Shown here: one piece after another, positions 11,978-26,100 of the stretch
How positions within the stretch are numbered: the stretch's first letter is position 1
Layout of the letters: each line of letters starts with the position of its first letter
NCBI GenBank assembly: GCA_947568835.1
Contig: OX387605.1
Coordinates: 8,932,418-8,996,417 of the forward strand
Reading direction: 5' to 3'
Source of the DNA: Protonemura montana
Lineage: Eukaryota > Arthropoda > Insecta > Plecoptera > Nemouridae
DNA: 64,000 nucleotides
Program-made: the position numbers and the translations under genes
Notes under the pieces: generated by a model
The model's input: only the letters and a program-made list of their open reading frames with translations
Told to the model about the DNA's origin: nothing
Databases searched by the model: none

Positions 11978-14172
11978 ATTTAGAACTTAGAACCTGTATA
12001 AATAGCTCATGCGATCAATTTCACTAAAAGGCAGGAATATCCACGCCCGCCCAAATCTAAGATGAATGTCACCCGTACTCATCAGCTGTCAAACGCCAGT
12101 TGCTGTGATTGGTCAATTTGTATAACGTTTCGAAGAGGTAACAGCGGGAATTTAATTTTTGTATATTATATTTTTTCGTGTTTTGCCATTACAATTTAGA
12201 ATCATGTCGTTAATAATGTCATATCTTTATGACATTTACAAGGATAGTGGTTCCAGCAATTCAGTTTGTTCCAGTATTATGGTACTTGTACTGCCCCATC
12301 CTGAAAATGCCTATTTGATTACTTTAGATAAGTGTTCCGTCAAGCCCCATTGAGTGCAGTAGCTGGAAAGACACAAATCAAAAGTCACCAAAGCCCAAGG
12401 GCCCAAAATGAGTAAAAAATTTGATAGGAGAGAGTTGGGAGAGAGTTTATAGATAATTTTCCTAAACACAATACATACAAGATATGTTACGGCAATTTTG
12501 ACCGTTTCTAAAAATGTACATTTACATTACCAAATTGTAAACTGCATTCATTATTTGTGACATTGATGGAGGAAGTTGTAGTTTGATGCATTACTCAATA
12601 AGCAACAAGTAAGAGAAGTGAAGAAATTAAATTTAAGGTAGATCCATTTACCATCTTTGGGGAAGATCATTACACCAAGCAACCTCATAAGTTTCAAGTC
12701 TGTACAAGCATAAATAAAAATCTACTCAATTCCACAATTTGCCTAAAAAGTATTTGCTTTGAATTCCTCCTCACTCAACTATACGCTCTCAGTGATAGAA
12801 ATAATAATAAAAATACTTATTTTCTGATACTTTCTATTTATTCTGTGAGACTATGATTGGCAAAAAAAACATAGGATATTACTTAATATTTACAGTACTG
12901 TACAACATGTTTAAATGAAATTCTCATCTAATGTTTCAATAAATAATTATTTATACATACTAAGTAAAACAAATCCTTTGTGACTTTTTTTATGTAAAGA
13001 GAATGGACATGACGATAATGGTGGCTTCCATATAATTACAATTTCTTCATTCATTCACATTTATTTACATATATAATTAGAAAATGTACCTGGCCAACCC
13101 CAAATACAGTAAATTTGTCAAATTCAGCAAAGTTATTGAGATAAACGGCTATCAGCATGAATTCATGCTATTAGAAATCAAAATACATGCATAATTAAAA
13201 AGTGTACATGTAAGCTACTTGTTTTTATTTTTGTCCACCATTCCTCAATAAATATAACAGAGGTCCATACCTGCAAAACTACAACAATTAGCATAAAGCT
13301 ATTGCTATCTACTTCAAATCCAACATGTTTGGCTATGGTTAGAAAAAGGTGAATGAATATAATACCTAATACATTTAGTTATGGGAATTATCTATACAGT
13401 CTACTTTTTATTAAATATTTCTATGAACATCAACAAGGTTAAAATGACTAAAATATCTTTCCTGTAAAAATTCTACATAGGAAATAATGGTGCCTACACT
13501 ACTAAATCAGGATTTCAGAGTTTCAATACTTACAAAAAATGACCTACCTAGCGAGCAAAATAATAAATATAAACAAGAAAACATTTGGAAATAAAATTTT
13601 CTCCTCAATTTCTACCACTATTCTTCCCTTTTAAAGTGAATTATATTTCATGCAAAGAAAATCTTACACTTATTTCTAATTCTAGATTTATATATTTAGA
13701 GTAAAAAATTGCTATCAATTATCACAATTTAATGTTCATTTTTACAATCTGGTAGACATTGTAATGTTAACCGTACCAAGAAAGTGCCATTCCCTAGACG
13801 TGTGTTGAGGCTATCGGCACAAGGGACCCAATTTTTTCACCTAGTTCGAGTTTAATGTTTGTACCATGTTAATACACGTTACTATTAGAAAATCATTAAG
13901 ATAGTTGGTAGGCACTTGATTTTTAGCCAGCTCTGTATCATTGAGAGGAACATGGAGCCTACTGTTCTTAATGTTTTTTGTCATAGAAAAATGCTAAAGG
14001 TACAAGAAAAATGTATTCAAAATTTTAAATGAGACAAAGTTGGTGATATTTTTAACTATCACCACTCTCAAAACAAATCTGATTTACCACTTCAACACTC
14101 CAGGATCAGATCAGAACTGACTATAAAAAAAGCAATATTCCACTTGGCCATCTTCCTTGATAACTTCACAGC
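11978..14172. other. TUBGCP4 promoter and Wnt 3' UTR region
   Basis: No gene is supported. The left end is the TUBGCP4 upstream region, with an NF-Y box at 12107-12114. The right part should contain the Wnt 3' UTR. Minus-strand AATAAA candidates lie at 13407-13412 and 13224-13229. The plus-strand open frame at 12159-12353 could be a divergent transcript but has no family motif. Confidence 0.6.
12107..12114 (-). promoter_or_regulatory. CCAAT (NF-Y) box upstream of TUBGCP4
   Basis: The plus strand reads GATTGGTC, which is GACCAATC on the gene strand. It lies 130 bases before the TUBGCP4 start codon, a usual distance for a functional CCAAT box. The match is exact to the core and flanks of the NF-Y consensus; use is inferred. 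Confidence 0.5.
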
Positions 14173-17100
14173 TTAGTTACAAACGTGTTCCTCCTTTTTG
14201 TACCGGCAAATCTCGCACACGACATTGCAGCACCAGACGAAACGGCACTTGCACTTTTCCTCGACATCTCGTACGCGAGTTTGATAACCGCGGCCGCAGC
14301 AGAGCAGTTGGCAGCCATCGAGTCCAATGCTGGTTCGGTTGCACAGCCTTCGCCGTGTGCCCAGAACTCCGAGTCTGAGAATGGACAGTTATTTAGTTGC
14401 TTGGCATTTAACAGAAGACTCCCTGTAGCATTGATCACTCAAATCACAAACATCTGCTAAGAAAATTAGCAAGATTGATTGATTGATTTGTGGAGTTTAA
14501 TGACGCAGTGTTTTGACAACGAGCCTTGAGGTACTGGTCTGATGTCATTGGTGAATGAGTAGATGATGACGAAAATGATTATGAATCTAACCTAGTCCAA
14601 GCAAGGAGGACAAACCCGATGTTGGCACGTGGCCTATTTCTGTTGAAGAGCACCATGAGGACCACTGGCTTAACGTCTCTTACGAAGGATGGTACAACGT
14701 GAACAACAGGATTCCTCCATAAATCTGTGCTTTTAAGAGGTTAATAAGCACAGGGAATGAAGCTGTCGTACTACCTAGCATCCCTTCAACCGCTCTCCCA
14801 AACAGAACTGGACATATATCACCCATCCACTCATCCAATACCTGACCCAGAGCAGTGTTGCTCAACTTTGGTAACTTGAAGAGAACCGGTGTAGTAGTTT
14901 GGTTTAAAGCTTTGCAGTTTAGAAAATAAGAAATGTCTGATGTTGATATGGTTATTATGCACCGGCATGCAGAGATAGAAATATCACTTTAACAAATGCA
15001 AAAAAAAATATTACCTCTCTCGAAGCACTTTGAACAATGACCAACCGGAGTTGATAAACACTCATTGTTGTATCAATTACAAAAGCTTACAATAGGCACG
15101 GAATTTGTTTATAGGAAATTCTCTATACTCTCTCAAACATTTGTTTGTATTTGGGGGAATCAAACCTTAGTCTCCAGCATTCTTACCATTTTGAGAAACT
15201 GAAGTATAAATCCCCTAATAGGAACAAATAAAAAAAAAGTAGCATTGTTCATAATACTGAAATCGATGTTAGTTCACTATATGGTGAACATAGAAACTAG
15301 GCAAAGCCAGCTTATCATTTCCAATGTAACAGAACAAAACCAATTAAATGATCAACTCACGTTTCGTTTCGCTCGCAATAGTCGGGTGACTCCTCGAGAT
15401 AGACGAGATCGGTGCGGTTGTGTGGTTTAAGCTCGCGACTGACGGCTTTAAGCTTCTTGGTGGCGTCTCGACGCTTGTCAACCACTTTGACGTGAGAGGC
15501 GCCCTCGAATCGCGCCTTGAGGGCATCACCCACCTGACGAAACTGCGGCAGTTTGCGCCAGCAAACTCTCATGCTGCACGAACCCGACATGCCGTGGCAT
15601 TTGCACACGCGCTGCATTTGCGTGCGGATGGACTGCCAAACAAAGATAGGTCTGAGTTTCAATGAAGTAAACCTAACTTTTAGAAGTTGACTGAGATGCT
15701 TATTAGGAATGAGACCATTACCGAGCAGGAACAATCAGATTTGTTTGCATTGTGGGAATCAATATCCCTTTCAGTCTATTTGTCTGAGTATTGAAATAAT
15801 TAATTCCGATATCTTTAAGTAGGCAGCCTGATAGGTAACTTACCCTTCGGCCAGCCTCATTGTTGTGAATGTTCATCAGGCCTTCTGCCGTCTCGCGGTT
15901 TTCACGAGCGTCCACAAACTTTCTGCTGAACTCCTCGCCGTAGTGGATGTCCTGGAAATCAAGATGTTGAATTATTTTTCTTTCTCAGAAATATTTCTGT
16001 AACTGTCATGCATGAGGGGTGTGTGCTTTGTCACGGTGTCCAGAGATTGTTATCGAAGAGGGAAACTCTAAAACGATGTTAACAAAAAAGAGACAGGACA
16101 AATTAAGAGAAAAATGCAATTTAAGTGTTAAGGCTGTAGTTTACAGTCTGAAAGATCTTAGAGATCGATATTTAAAGTGAATTTAGAACTAAAAACAGCT
16201 AAAAAAAAAACTCCAGTAATGCAATTACCTCAGAGCATCCACCCCACTTCCAATTCTTCTTCGGCTTCGTCGGACTGTTCTCGTCTTTAATCTTCTTCTG
16301 GCTACCATCCTTTATTTTCTTCGGATACAGCTCCTTGCTACTGAGCCTCTTGAGCTGCCCCAGCCTCCCCTCGTTCCTCACTCGCGCTTCCCGTTCCTCT
16401 TTGAGCCTCAGGGTGCGCTCCCGATTTTCACAGGTGCACTCATTCAGCTCCCCTCGGGAACAGGCGCGAGTGATGGCGTAGGCCACTCCTGCCGCCGAGA
16501 CCGCGTACACGAAAGCCGTCTCGCGACTCTCTGACCACAGGACCAAGGACCAAGGGTTAGCCTCTCCACATCATGCGTCGGCCTACCGTCAAACCCGATG
16601 GAAGCTGCTACGTTTGAGTCACTTGAAACTTCCATTCTCTCTATGCAAGGTAAATTCATCGCCATCCCAGGGTAGATAGGGAAATGGTTATAAGATGCAT
16701 CACAAGTGAACAACTATTGCATACCGTGTCACTGGTGTGTTTTTATTTTGCTTTAAATGTAAGATGGGCGCTGTCATCATCTGTCTTGTTTTACCGTTCA
16801 AGAGTGGTTGGGTGGGTGGGCACTTACTGACAGCGAGTACTCCACCGAAGACAGACGTGGTGTTACCAAAGGTCGTGCAGTTCCACCGGCTGTTGTGGAA
16901 TTGGAATTGGCACTCGTCGATGCCCATCTTTGCGCCGTGTCCCACTGACTGAAAATCAGGGTTCATATATGGAAAGTGAAAGTTCAATGACCTTGCCAAG
17001 GATTCCGTTCGCCAAAAACTTAATTTACCTATTTTCTCACATATTATTCATACATTATCTGAATATCCCAATAAATGGTCTTTGATCCCAATTTCTAGAG

Positions 17101-20100
17101 TCATTCAATATTAAATGTAGTTTGACACTTTACGAGTGACCGTCCAATACTTCTTACTTAGCAACTATGATTATTTTCCTTGGTGTGATTTATTCTTACC
17201 GATAGAGTGTTGTAACTTAGAGGACATAGTACTCGCTGCTGCTTCTCTGTCAAGACGTCGATTCTGTTGCAATTTTCTTTAAAGCTTTCAGGTGTCATGT
17301 CCATGGTGCCGGGATACGAACTCGGCATGCCCAGAGACCTACGACAAAGAAACCCAGATGAAGTTTGAAGCATAAAATATTCAGTACAAGTCGATATTTA
17401 AGGAAATTCCGTGTCTTTTGAGAGGTGTTTGTGTTTTTGACCTTTCTAGTTTCTGGTTTCACGTTACCACAAGCTCAAATCGCAATTGTTGTATGCTTTG
17501 CGTGATTCCGGGCAAATACTAAATGCCAAAAAGCCCGATTACTTTCGAAAACGTACAAGCTTTTCATCTCCCCAAAAAACTCTTGTCGACTCGCGCACTT
17601 TGTCTGGAGTTATCGACGGTGTCCACCCCACAAAGTTCTAGACTTTTCCCGCTCTCTCCGACATTTTCCCGTCGAGGCCTGCTTTTCCATTGCCGAGTTT
17701 CATTTCTCACATTAAATAAATAGAGGTTTCATCGAAGTGATGTCCCAATATACAACCTCGACGTCCGAGTCAAATATCTAAAAGTCTCATTGTCTCTTCT
17801 CCCCTCGTCTAATAACTCGTGACTTCCAATTTCGAGGGTGTCGTAATGGCCAAACCGATGGATTTTTGGGGAGCAAGGATCGCGACTAGCGAATGCGAAG
17901 CCCGTCCTCGGTCGCCCTGCGTTGCATATTGACTTCTGGGCTCAGATGGTCAGATACGGATCATGACCCCCAAGTGAACCGATTCGTGGCATGGGGCGAC
18001 CCATAACATGGGGTCTCTGATCTCGGCATATTCTCGATCGCATCCCGATGCCATGAGCAAGCGTGGGTCAGCGAAACGATAGAAAGAGATTACGGTGATT
18101 TGACTGGTCTCGATTGCACATGGGGTCTTCTCTTCCTAGATCTTCTGCCAAGGGATTTTCTTACTGGCTGATCTGATTTTTAGCCCACACACAAATAAGT
18201 AAACGTGTTTGGTGTTTGGACGGAATTTCGTTGGTTTTGTTCAAACACGTTCTAGTATACCCATGTTTAATTGGGGTTGTTCTTTGGGATTGCAGGTACG
18301 GTGCGTTACTTTAAGTTGGAAGACAACGTTTTGGTAGCATGTTATCTGTTATTATCACCATACCAAAGATCACCCTTAGTTTGCAAGAAGACGGTGTTAC
18401 CGTAAGTCTGAATATCTTCAACCGCTGAAAAACGCTGTGGAGTAGTCATTAGATAACCTTCTCTATAGATAATGCAAACTGCACTTGTATCAAATAAAAT
18501 AATTTACTTGAGGCAATCCCAAGAAACTTTGAGTGAAACCAAAGTTAAACTGTACAATTAAAGGAACTTACGAAATCCGTGATCCGACAAGAATTCACTT
18601 TTGAAAGGTCAAAACACCCCTAAAAAAGTGTTAAAACCACGAAGTAAGTATCAATATAGAGAATGACCTTTGTTCCCGAACCTATAATCTCACATTCATC
18701 GCCTCATCTCCGTTGAACTCCCATCGAAACACTTATCGCGATCGCATCTCCGATTGCATCAGCGTGTGGGATCCTCCTCGAACGAGCGAGATTTATCTCT
18801 CGACCTGTTGAAGGTACACCGCTTTACGAGGTCCAAAGCATTCATCGACGCTCGTCCGCCCGATATATAACCACAGACAAACACATCCTACAGTCGTAAA
18901 ATGTTACCAAAGACTGACTGTCTTCAGGAGACGTGTAGATCGGCGACCTTATGAGTATCCTTAAACGTATCCTTTTATTTATCCTTTTCGGTATCTACTC
19001 GAAGATTTCTCACCTTGCCTGGGCGATTAAAAAAATAATTACATATTTTCGAAGTTTTTAAGGTTTAAATCACACCCTGAAGTTTATGGCCATTTTACGG
19101 CCCTTAACGGACGAGCCAAGACGACTTTATAATGTGATGTGTAACCGGACTAATGCCCTCGCACGATATGATAGGGGACTTTTATGATGGAGTACCTCAC
19201 TGCAATCAAACGCAGCCGAAAACCATTCTCATTTCAAAAGTCTATCTTATTATTGGAAGAACCGGGTCCGATTCTTGTTTCTGATTAGTTTCACGCCCAA
19301 TGATTTGCTTCCTGCGTCCTCACCTGTATCCTTAAATTCTTATAAAGATCCCTAAGAAGTATGCATGTCTACATAAGAGAGTGCTGATTTACTGATTGCA
19401 ACGGTTGAACATGGAAAATATGTTTCTTTTCAAAATCTACCGTCACTGATGAACGTCTGGGAAGCCTTTTTCATTTTTCCGACTATGGCTGAAATCTTTG
19501 TATTTTCGACAACAGCGGATTGTTATTTTCTCTTGGTTTCTATTATTTTCCAACATCTTTTAGCAGCGAACAGAATTTGTAATGTGAGGATGATAATGGA
19601 ACTAATTGACTGGTGCTTTCATGCACCCCTAGGCTTACCAAGCTCAGAGACAATTTTAACCACTTTTCACTTATGGTCTCGTCTTGCAAGCCAATTTTCT
19701 GACTAACACGATAGTCCAATAGGAATCAAATTTTTAAGTCGTCACCATAATCCAAGCCCCCCCCCCCCCCCATCCCTCCCTCCATAGCCAAATAAGCCAG
19801 ATTTTGAGAATCTGGCCCAAAAACGGCGAGTGTGACCTTAAATTGGAACGGAGTTTTTTTTGTTGGTTAATCTCCATCTATTCAAAGCTACAACTCGTTT
19901 GGCCCGGGCCGGCAAAATGGCCATCGAATTCATCTTGCGGTTGCGGAAACATAGATGTGTGGTTTCTTCTGTCATCAATGCACCAAGTCCGGCATTGTCT
20001 GTAATCTGTGCGCACCTGGCCAATTACGCGTCCAGAGCATGAAGCGTACCATTGGTGCTCGCTGAAATGACCCTCTTTCTTTTGTTCCCAACCCTTCCCG

Positions 20101-23100
20101 TTCTGCCGTCGGGGCGGCTTCTATCCTGATCCCTCGACGTCATTGGTTGGCGTCGGGTTTCCAAACATGTAATAAGATCACCGTGGTCGTATCATATTAT
20201 CATTTATTCTTGCATAATTACCGTTTGCATGGCCGTAATGAAACCTGAAGCCGACTCCAAATTGATTTTAAACTTGAAAATGACTTCCATTCCTCTTTCT
20301 GCGTGGTGAACTAGGATATTTCCTGAAGAAATTCTAGGCATACATATGCCCAGCGGGCGATTTTCTCAATAGAAAATTATTGGAAATTATTTTCACTTAA
20401 ACTTCAACCGAATGAATTTTTTTCTGCCGCATTACCGTTGTTTTATTCTAAAATTAGAGTAATTATTATGGCAATTAGGGGCTATAGCTACCCTATTTTT
20501 AATTAGCTATTTTAGCAACGTAGCAACGTAGCAACGTAGCACGCTATGTCGCATACCTCACTGCATGTATATATGCGTGTACACATCAACACATTGTACC
20601 TAAGCTCAACAAGATCCCCTGCCACGAGCAAGTTGAATGGCTACCTTGAACAGAAGGGAGTAGTGCAATCACAGTGCTGAAGGGCGAGCACGCAGTTACC
20701 ATCAAGTAGACTACTTATCCGTGGCACCATGGCGCTCGCTACTGCACAAGAGGAGTTGATATTCAAACATCATTTTATACAAACCATGATTGCCAAGAGT
20801 ATGTAATAAAGAAGGGAACCTATACAGAAAGTACAAAAATGTCGTGCATTGCTCTGAGTAAAAAAAGAAAACTCAAAAACCGTGTATGCACAAGGATATT
20901 TTAAAAGGCCATGCAAACTGAATGAGTCTAATTTGTAACTCTGTAAAATCTCGTCATACGTGAAAATGTTTTGTCCTATAGATACAATGTGGTACGAGGA
21001 GATGAAGTCTTCAAAGGATAAAGACAACAGAGACTCTCATTGTTGCAACAATGGCGAACGATATATAATACCACAGCCTTGATCTAAATATGGTTATTAC
21101 GTAAGACGGAACCGATTTGTATCCATCAAAATAAATCTTCAGATCATTGCAGATGCAGGCTGCAGCAGTCGCAAGAGAGGCGGCGCCCAATGCTAACATT
21201 TGTTTGCACGAAAAAGTCGTTGTCGAGTAGAGAGAGAGCTCTCAAACGCGGCGGCAAAGAGATGAAAATAAACATGGCTGGTTCTGAAAAGCATATAGTT
21301 GGTGGTTTCCTGTCATCCCTAGAGTGATGCGATTCAAACAGGACTGCGCGGCCAGGAGTAATTGATGACAAGACATTGTTATTGTCTACTAAATATCCTG
21401 TACGTCACCAAAGAGACAATGATGCTAAGGGTTTAACCTATGTAAGTGTTTCCTGCAAGTGTGTTTGCTTTCAAAATGCATGGTGCAAGCTGCAATGCAA
21501 ATTTAACTCTTTCGCAGCCCACATCGCTGGAACTGGGTGGCCAGTTGGACATCTCTCGTATCGTGGACGAGAACGTGGCTACGCGCCTGTTCCATCCCAA
21601 GTATCTCAATGCCACATCATTTACACAATTTCGGCCTATTTCAGTCTATTTCAGCAGGCATAGGTAATTCTGGACAATTATTATCGCACAAAGCAGTTTT
21701 CCGACTGGAATCTACACTAAAACGTCTCAAAATAAACTCATAGGTTGGTAACATCAGTAGTGACAGCGCCCAGTCTTTGCCATTGACTGCACCTTCTTCG
21801 GGCAGGCACATTTCCAACACGGAAGCTTTTCTTTGGCTGGCAAAAAGATTGTCAACTGTTTTGATTTTTTCTTTGAATTGCATAGCTTTCCAGCTGGCAT
21901 CTCCGATAACTTCCTTCATAGCGAACAATTCAGTTTCACAACGCACTTAAAAACAAAGCTTCGTCTCTGACAGTTCACAGCCTTTCCTGAAGACATTCGC
22001 TTCACTGGCAATGCCTTCCTTGATAATGCGCTCCAGAGGCGTTAACACTTCCCAACTATAAATGGGTTGTATTATTTACGGGCATTCCAATTCATTTATA
22101 GCCACGATTGCTGGCTTGTATCGTGCAGCTATGCGCACCCCTACCGGCAGGTGTGTGCCATAGTCACAACGAATGATGCATGTGTGCTAAGGGTAGTTAT
22201 TACCATCCTCCCCCAGGACTCGCGAGGATTTGCACAAAGAGTAGGTTGATTTATTCCTGTGCGTAGTGGCCGGTGATTTACTGAGAACACATACGTAAAT
22301 AACCGAAGATAATGTAACAATAAAAGAGGTCACGAGTAGTATCCATGTCGTATCCGTAATCCAATTGTGATATGTGATTAGATGGAGTAAGGAATTAGTA
22401 GAGGGTAGGATTTCGTGTAATTGTATTATATCCGGAATTCAATCCGTGTGCAATGTGAGTTGTAAGGCAGCATGGATGAAAATTGATCGAAATAGCGTGG
22501 GTCTGGTTGGTTATGGTAGGGGTTGTGGGCTGCCTGTGACCGCGTCTGCTTACGAATCGAGGAAAACAAAGAATTTATCAGATTTTCATGAATGAATTAT
22601 GAAAATGTGGCAAAACGAGTAATGTTTGGGAAACCATTTTAATACAATTGTGAGTTTCGCCGCAGAAATAAGTTCTCCAACCTTGAAATCGAGTAATGTA
22701 ATTGCGTGAACAGCTCTCCGATTCTCTTGATGCAAAAAAACTTGCAATAGTTCCGACAGAACTCGACTGGTCGCGAACGGGATTCGGGGATCGTATCCTT
22801 ACGGTTGCCCATGCTGAGATCTTTGTCTATAGATTGCAAGACCAACTGAGATGTCGTTTTCTTGGATTACGTTACGTTGCAGCGACAATAAGTGAACTCT
22901 GTTTAGAATCTCTCTATCTTTAATTCTATAAATCTACACAATTATAAACTTAATACGATCGTAACATTGGTAGCTATAAATTAACAAGAAGCGTGACATT
23001 TTTCCTCCACCAGAGGCTTAATTTTAATGGTCCAACTCGAAGATTCAAAAGGGTTCGGAGGTTTCATATCTAATAAAAATTTTGCCACAACGGCCGAGAC

Positions 23101-26100
23101 CAAAGGGATCCAAGCCTTTCATATTTAAGTTCCTTTATTGACAAGCAATGTGATTATAAAGGGATTAATATGCACTAAAAATTGTCACATTTACCTGCAG
23201 TTAAAGCTGTCCATGGCCAGCTTTATGCTACTAAAATGTACCTGTCATAAACTAGATTTCAAATGTTATGTTGGGTTGACGACGTTCAAGTGAAATTTGA
23301 AAAAAATTGTAGATTCCTGCTAAATATGACCTGCACTATGCGAAACTTATATATATGTTTTTTAATTTTATATCTGACACTTGAATCGTCTACTACTACA
23401 AGAAATATGGTCAAGGAGACATTGCCCTAATGAGTTTAGGCTAGGCATCTGACTCAGACAACAAATTGGTTTTGATAGCGACAATTTTGATATTTTTCTT
23501 CGGAGTTTTGCTAGGCCGCAAAAATGAAGCAACAAACCTACAATACCTCAGACTCCATTTTGAATGACACTTGATTCTCTGTCTCGCGGCAGCACGAGCT
23601 AAATTCCACACTCGATTAGTTCCGTTTCCCCCTCACGATTTGTTCTTAAACATGTCTATTAATCAAGATCTAGACGTATGCATTTCTACAGCACTTTGAC
23701 AAAAATGTAAATTAAAATTCAATTCCGAAGATGTTCTTTTGTCGAAACATACAAAGTCTTGTTTTCTTGTTTCCCAATTTCTTGTGCCAACAAATCGGAA
23801 AGGTGTCGCCGGAAACGGAGAAAAATACGTTTTCCCGTCGAGTGCCCCAAATACCAAATAGTTACGTAATTTTACCACGTTTGTCTCAATGAACTCCATG
23901 GGCGGTTGTTTTAAAAAATCCTACTATTATTTACTTTAAGATTGTGTTGGGCAAACTCTGTCAACACCAGATCATCTGTGCGACCAAGATTTTCCCATCT
24001 CGTCGTCTTGTAGAACGTGGTAAGATCCATTTCTTCTGCGAGTTCCTCTTGTCTATCGCCGCCGACGCCGCTGTCGGTACGGTGACTGAGGAGGACCCAC
24101 CCTCGTCATAAACTGGAGTGATGACGGCCATCGTAAATATTATATTATATCATAGCCTATAAAACGCATGTTCGGTTTATAGACTTTCACCCATTTTATG
24201 AGAAGTTGCTGAGTTTATACGAACGTTTGCTTTTGCTTTGGTCCATCAGCTGTTTAAGGAGGTAGTTAATAGTGGTAGGCTTTGGATGCAGCGCCATGCT
24301 AAAAACAACATTACGGAAGGAAATTTGCTGATTCAGCACAGATTTTAGTGTAGTTTACACGCTTTAATTTCGCGTGGCTACTTTGTTTTTGGTGTAACTA
24401 AAGGCCATGCACCCCTTTAATCTTATCCAAACACTTTGTCATTAAACTAACACGCAGGCCACATTAACGATTAGGGAGTAAATGATCTTTTGAACTTCAT
24501 TCGTGGTCTTGATACTTTGCATTTTCGACATTTTTCTAAAGGATCAGAGTATTTACAGAATTGGTTGCACCAATTTCGTCACCACAGATTCTATAATAAA
24601 TCATTAAATGATAATTTTTAGCACAGATGTGGGATGGTAAACGCATTATCCTCTCACTCACACATGCACACAGGTGGCCGGGTGCCACAGATCTGTGTCA
24701 ATTACCGATAACGAAAGCGATTTTGACTACAATTTTCAGTAAAAATCTAAATTCGCTTCGTTCGGAGCAACACCCAGCATGGACCATGCTAACAGACTTG
24801 CAGAAACACAACTAAATGCACACACATTTATACAATAAAAATCTCATAACTTCTGATCATACGGCTGTTAATGATTAATTTTTTTTTCATGGAAAGATAA
24901 TAGACAGGAGATGCTTCACAACAAAACAAAAAAAAAAAAAAAATATTACTTCTCGAGTTATTAAGGGTTGAAATTTAAGGGTGGATTTTTTCTACCCCTA
25001 AACTTGATAAGTAAGCAATTTATGCATTTTTTCTTGTTAATGAAAGCACGATTATCATTTTAGAACTAATCCCATTGTTTTAAGTTTATTTGTTCAAACG
25101 CTAGAGTGAATATAGTGAATGGCCGTGCGGGGCAAAAAGTAAAATATTTTATTTTTCCATCCCCTGCCACGGGCAAACCGCTAGACATATGGAAAAAAAC
25201 TTTAAAAGAGATTTTTTATTTCCGGTGTTCTAACCCTCCTGAAAATTTCGTCAAGTTCTGAGATAGTGAAGGTTTTGAGTGTGGGCACTTGATATGGAAT
25301 GACCCGTCTGCAATATCTCGACGACCGCGCATCGAATTCCTTGTAGGATTTCATGATTGACACCACGCCCGATCTGGTCGCCGCATGCCCAATTTATGCA
25401 CTTATTTAGACAAATATGGAAACTTGATCACTGTAATTAGTGCAAAATTATCGATTCGTTTCGCACGCTCGTTTTACTCTGGCGACTTTAAAAAGGCCAT
25501 TGTGCTTCACACCCTGTGTCAGGTTAACCCCTTTCTTGTTTCACGATTTTTATGGTGTTATTTCCGGAATTAACGCATGGTGAAGGGATATCTTTGATTG
25601 TAGCAAGTGCTTTTACACCTGAAGCCAAATTGTCTGTATATGAAATATAAAAACTGTGAAGAGCTCGTCTATTTTAAGTTAATGGAACACATCATTGTGG
25701 TTCTCACCATTATATCGACAAAATGTATATAATTATTTACAAGTATAGTTTCATATAAGGTGAAGGAACATGCGTATGTTACTATTTTACTATGGTCCGA
25801 TATGGGAGGCGCCTGTTCAGTAATTGAAAATTCACCTAATTTAGTGAGATCTAAAAACATCATCGAGTCTTTGTAGGTCTTTTAAACCCTAATGTATAAT
25901 AGCCAACTACGTAAATTCAATTACACTCGTGGAGTTTGGATGTTACAGCCGTCGCGTGTGCTGTCAACTACTAGTAACCAAACCCACGACCAAAATGCCG
26001 ACTTGTCTTGCAGACAAAGACCCAAGTCACCGTTCTGTGCGCCCATTGCGATCTTCAGTTGGAGATTGTGTCGGCGCAAACCTATTATGATGCTTATCTA

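Noticed and set aside
12159-12353. 64-codon frame divergent from TUBGCP4
   Set aside because: No family motif and no clear splice or start context. A divergent non-coding transcript is as likely.
14157-14460. Three long overlapping frames on both strands
   Set aside because: All are shadows of the last Wnt exon, whose true frame reads [11 protein letters not shown].
15120-15185. tRNA gene on the minus strand
   Set aside because: There is a B-box-like word, but no acceptor stem, anticodon arm or correct spacing of an A box.
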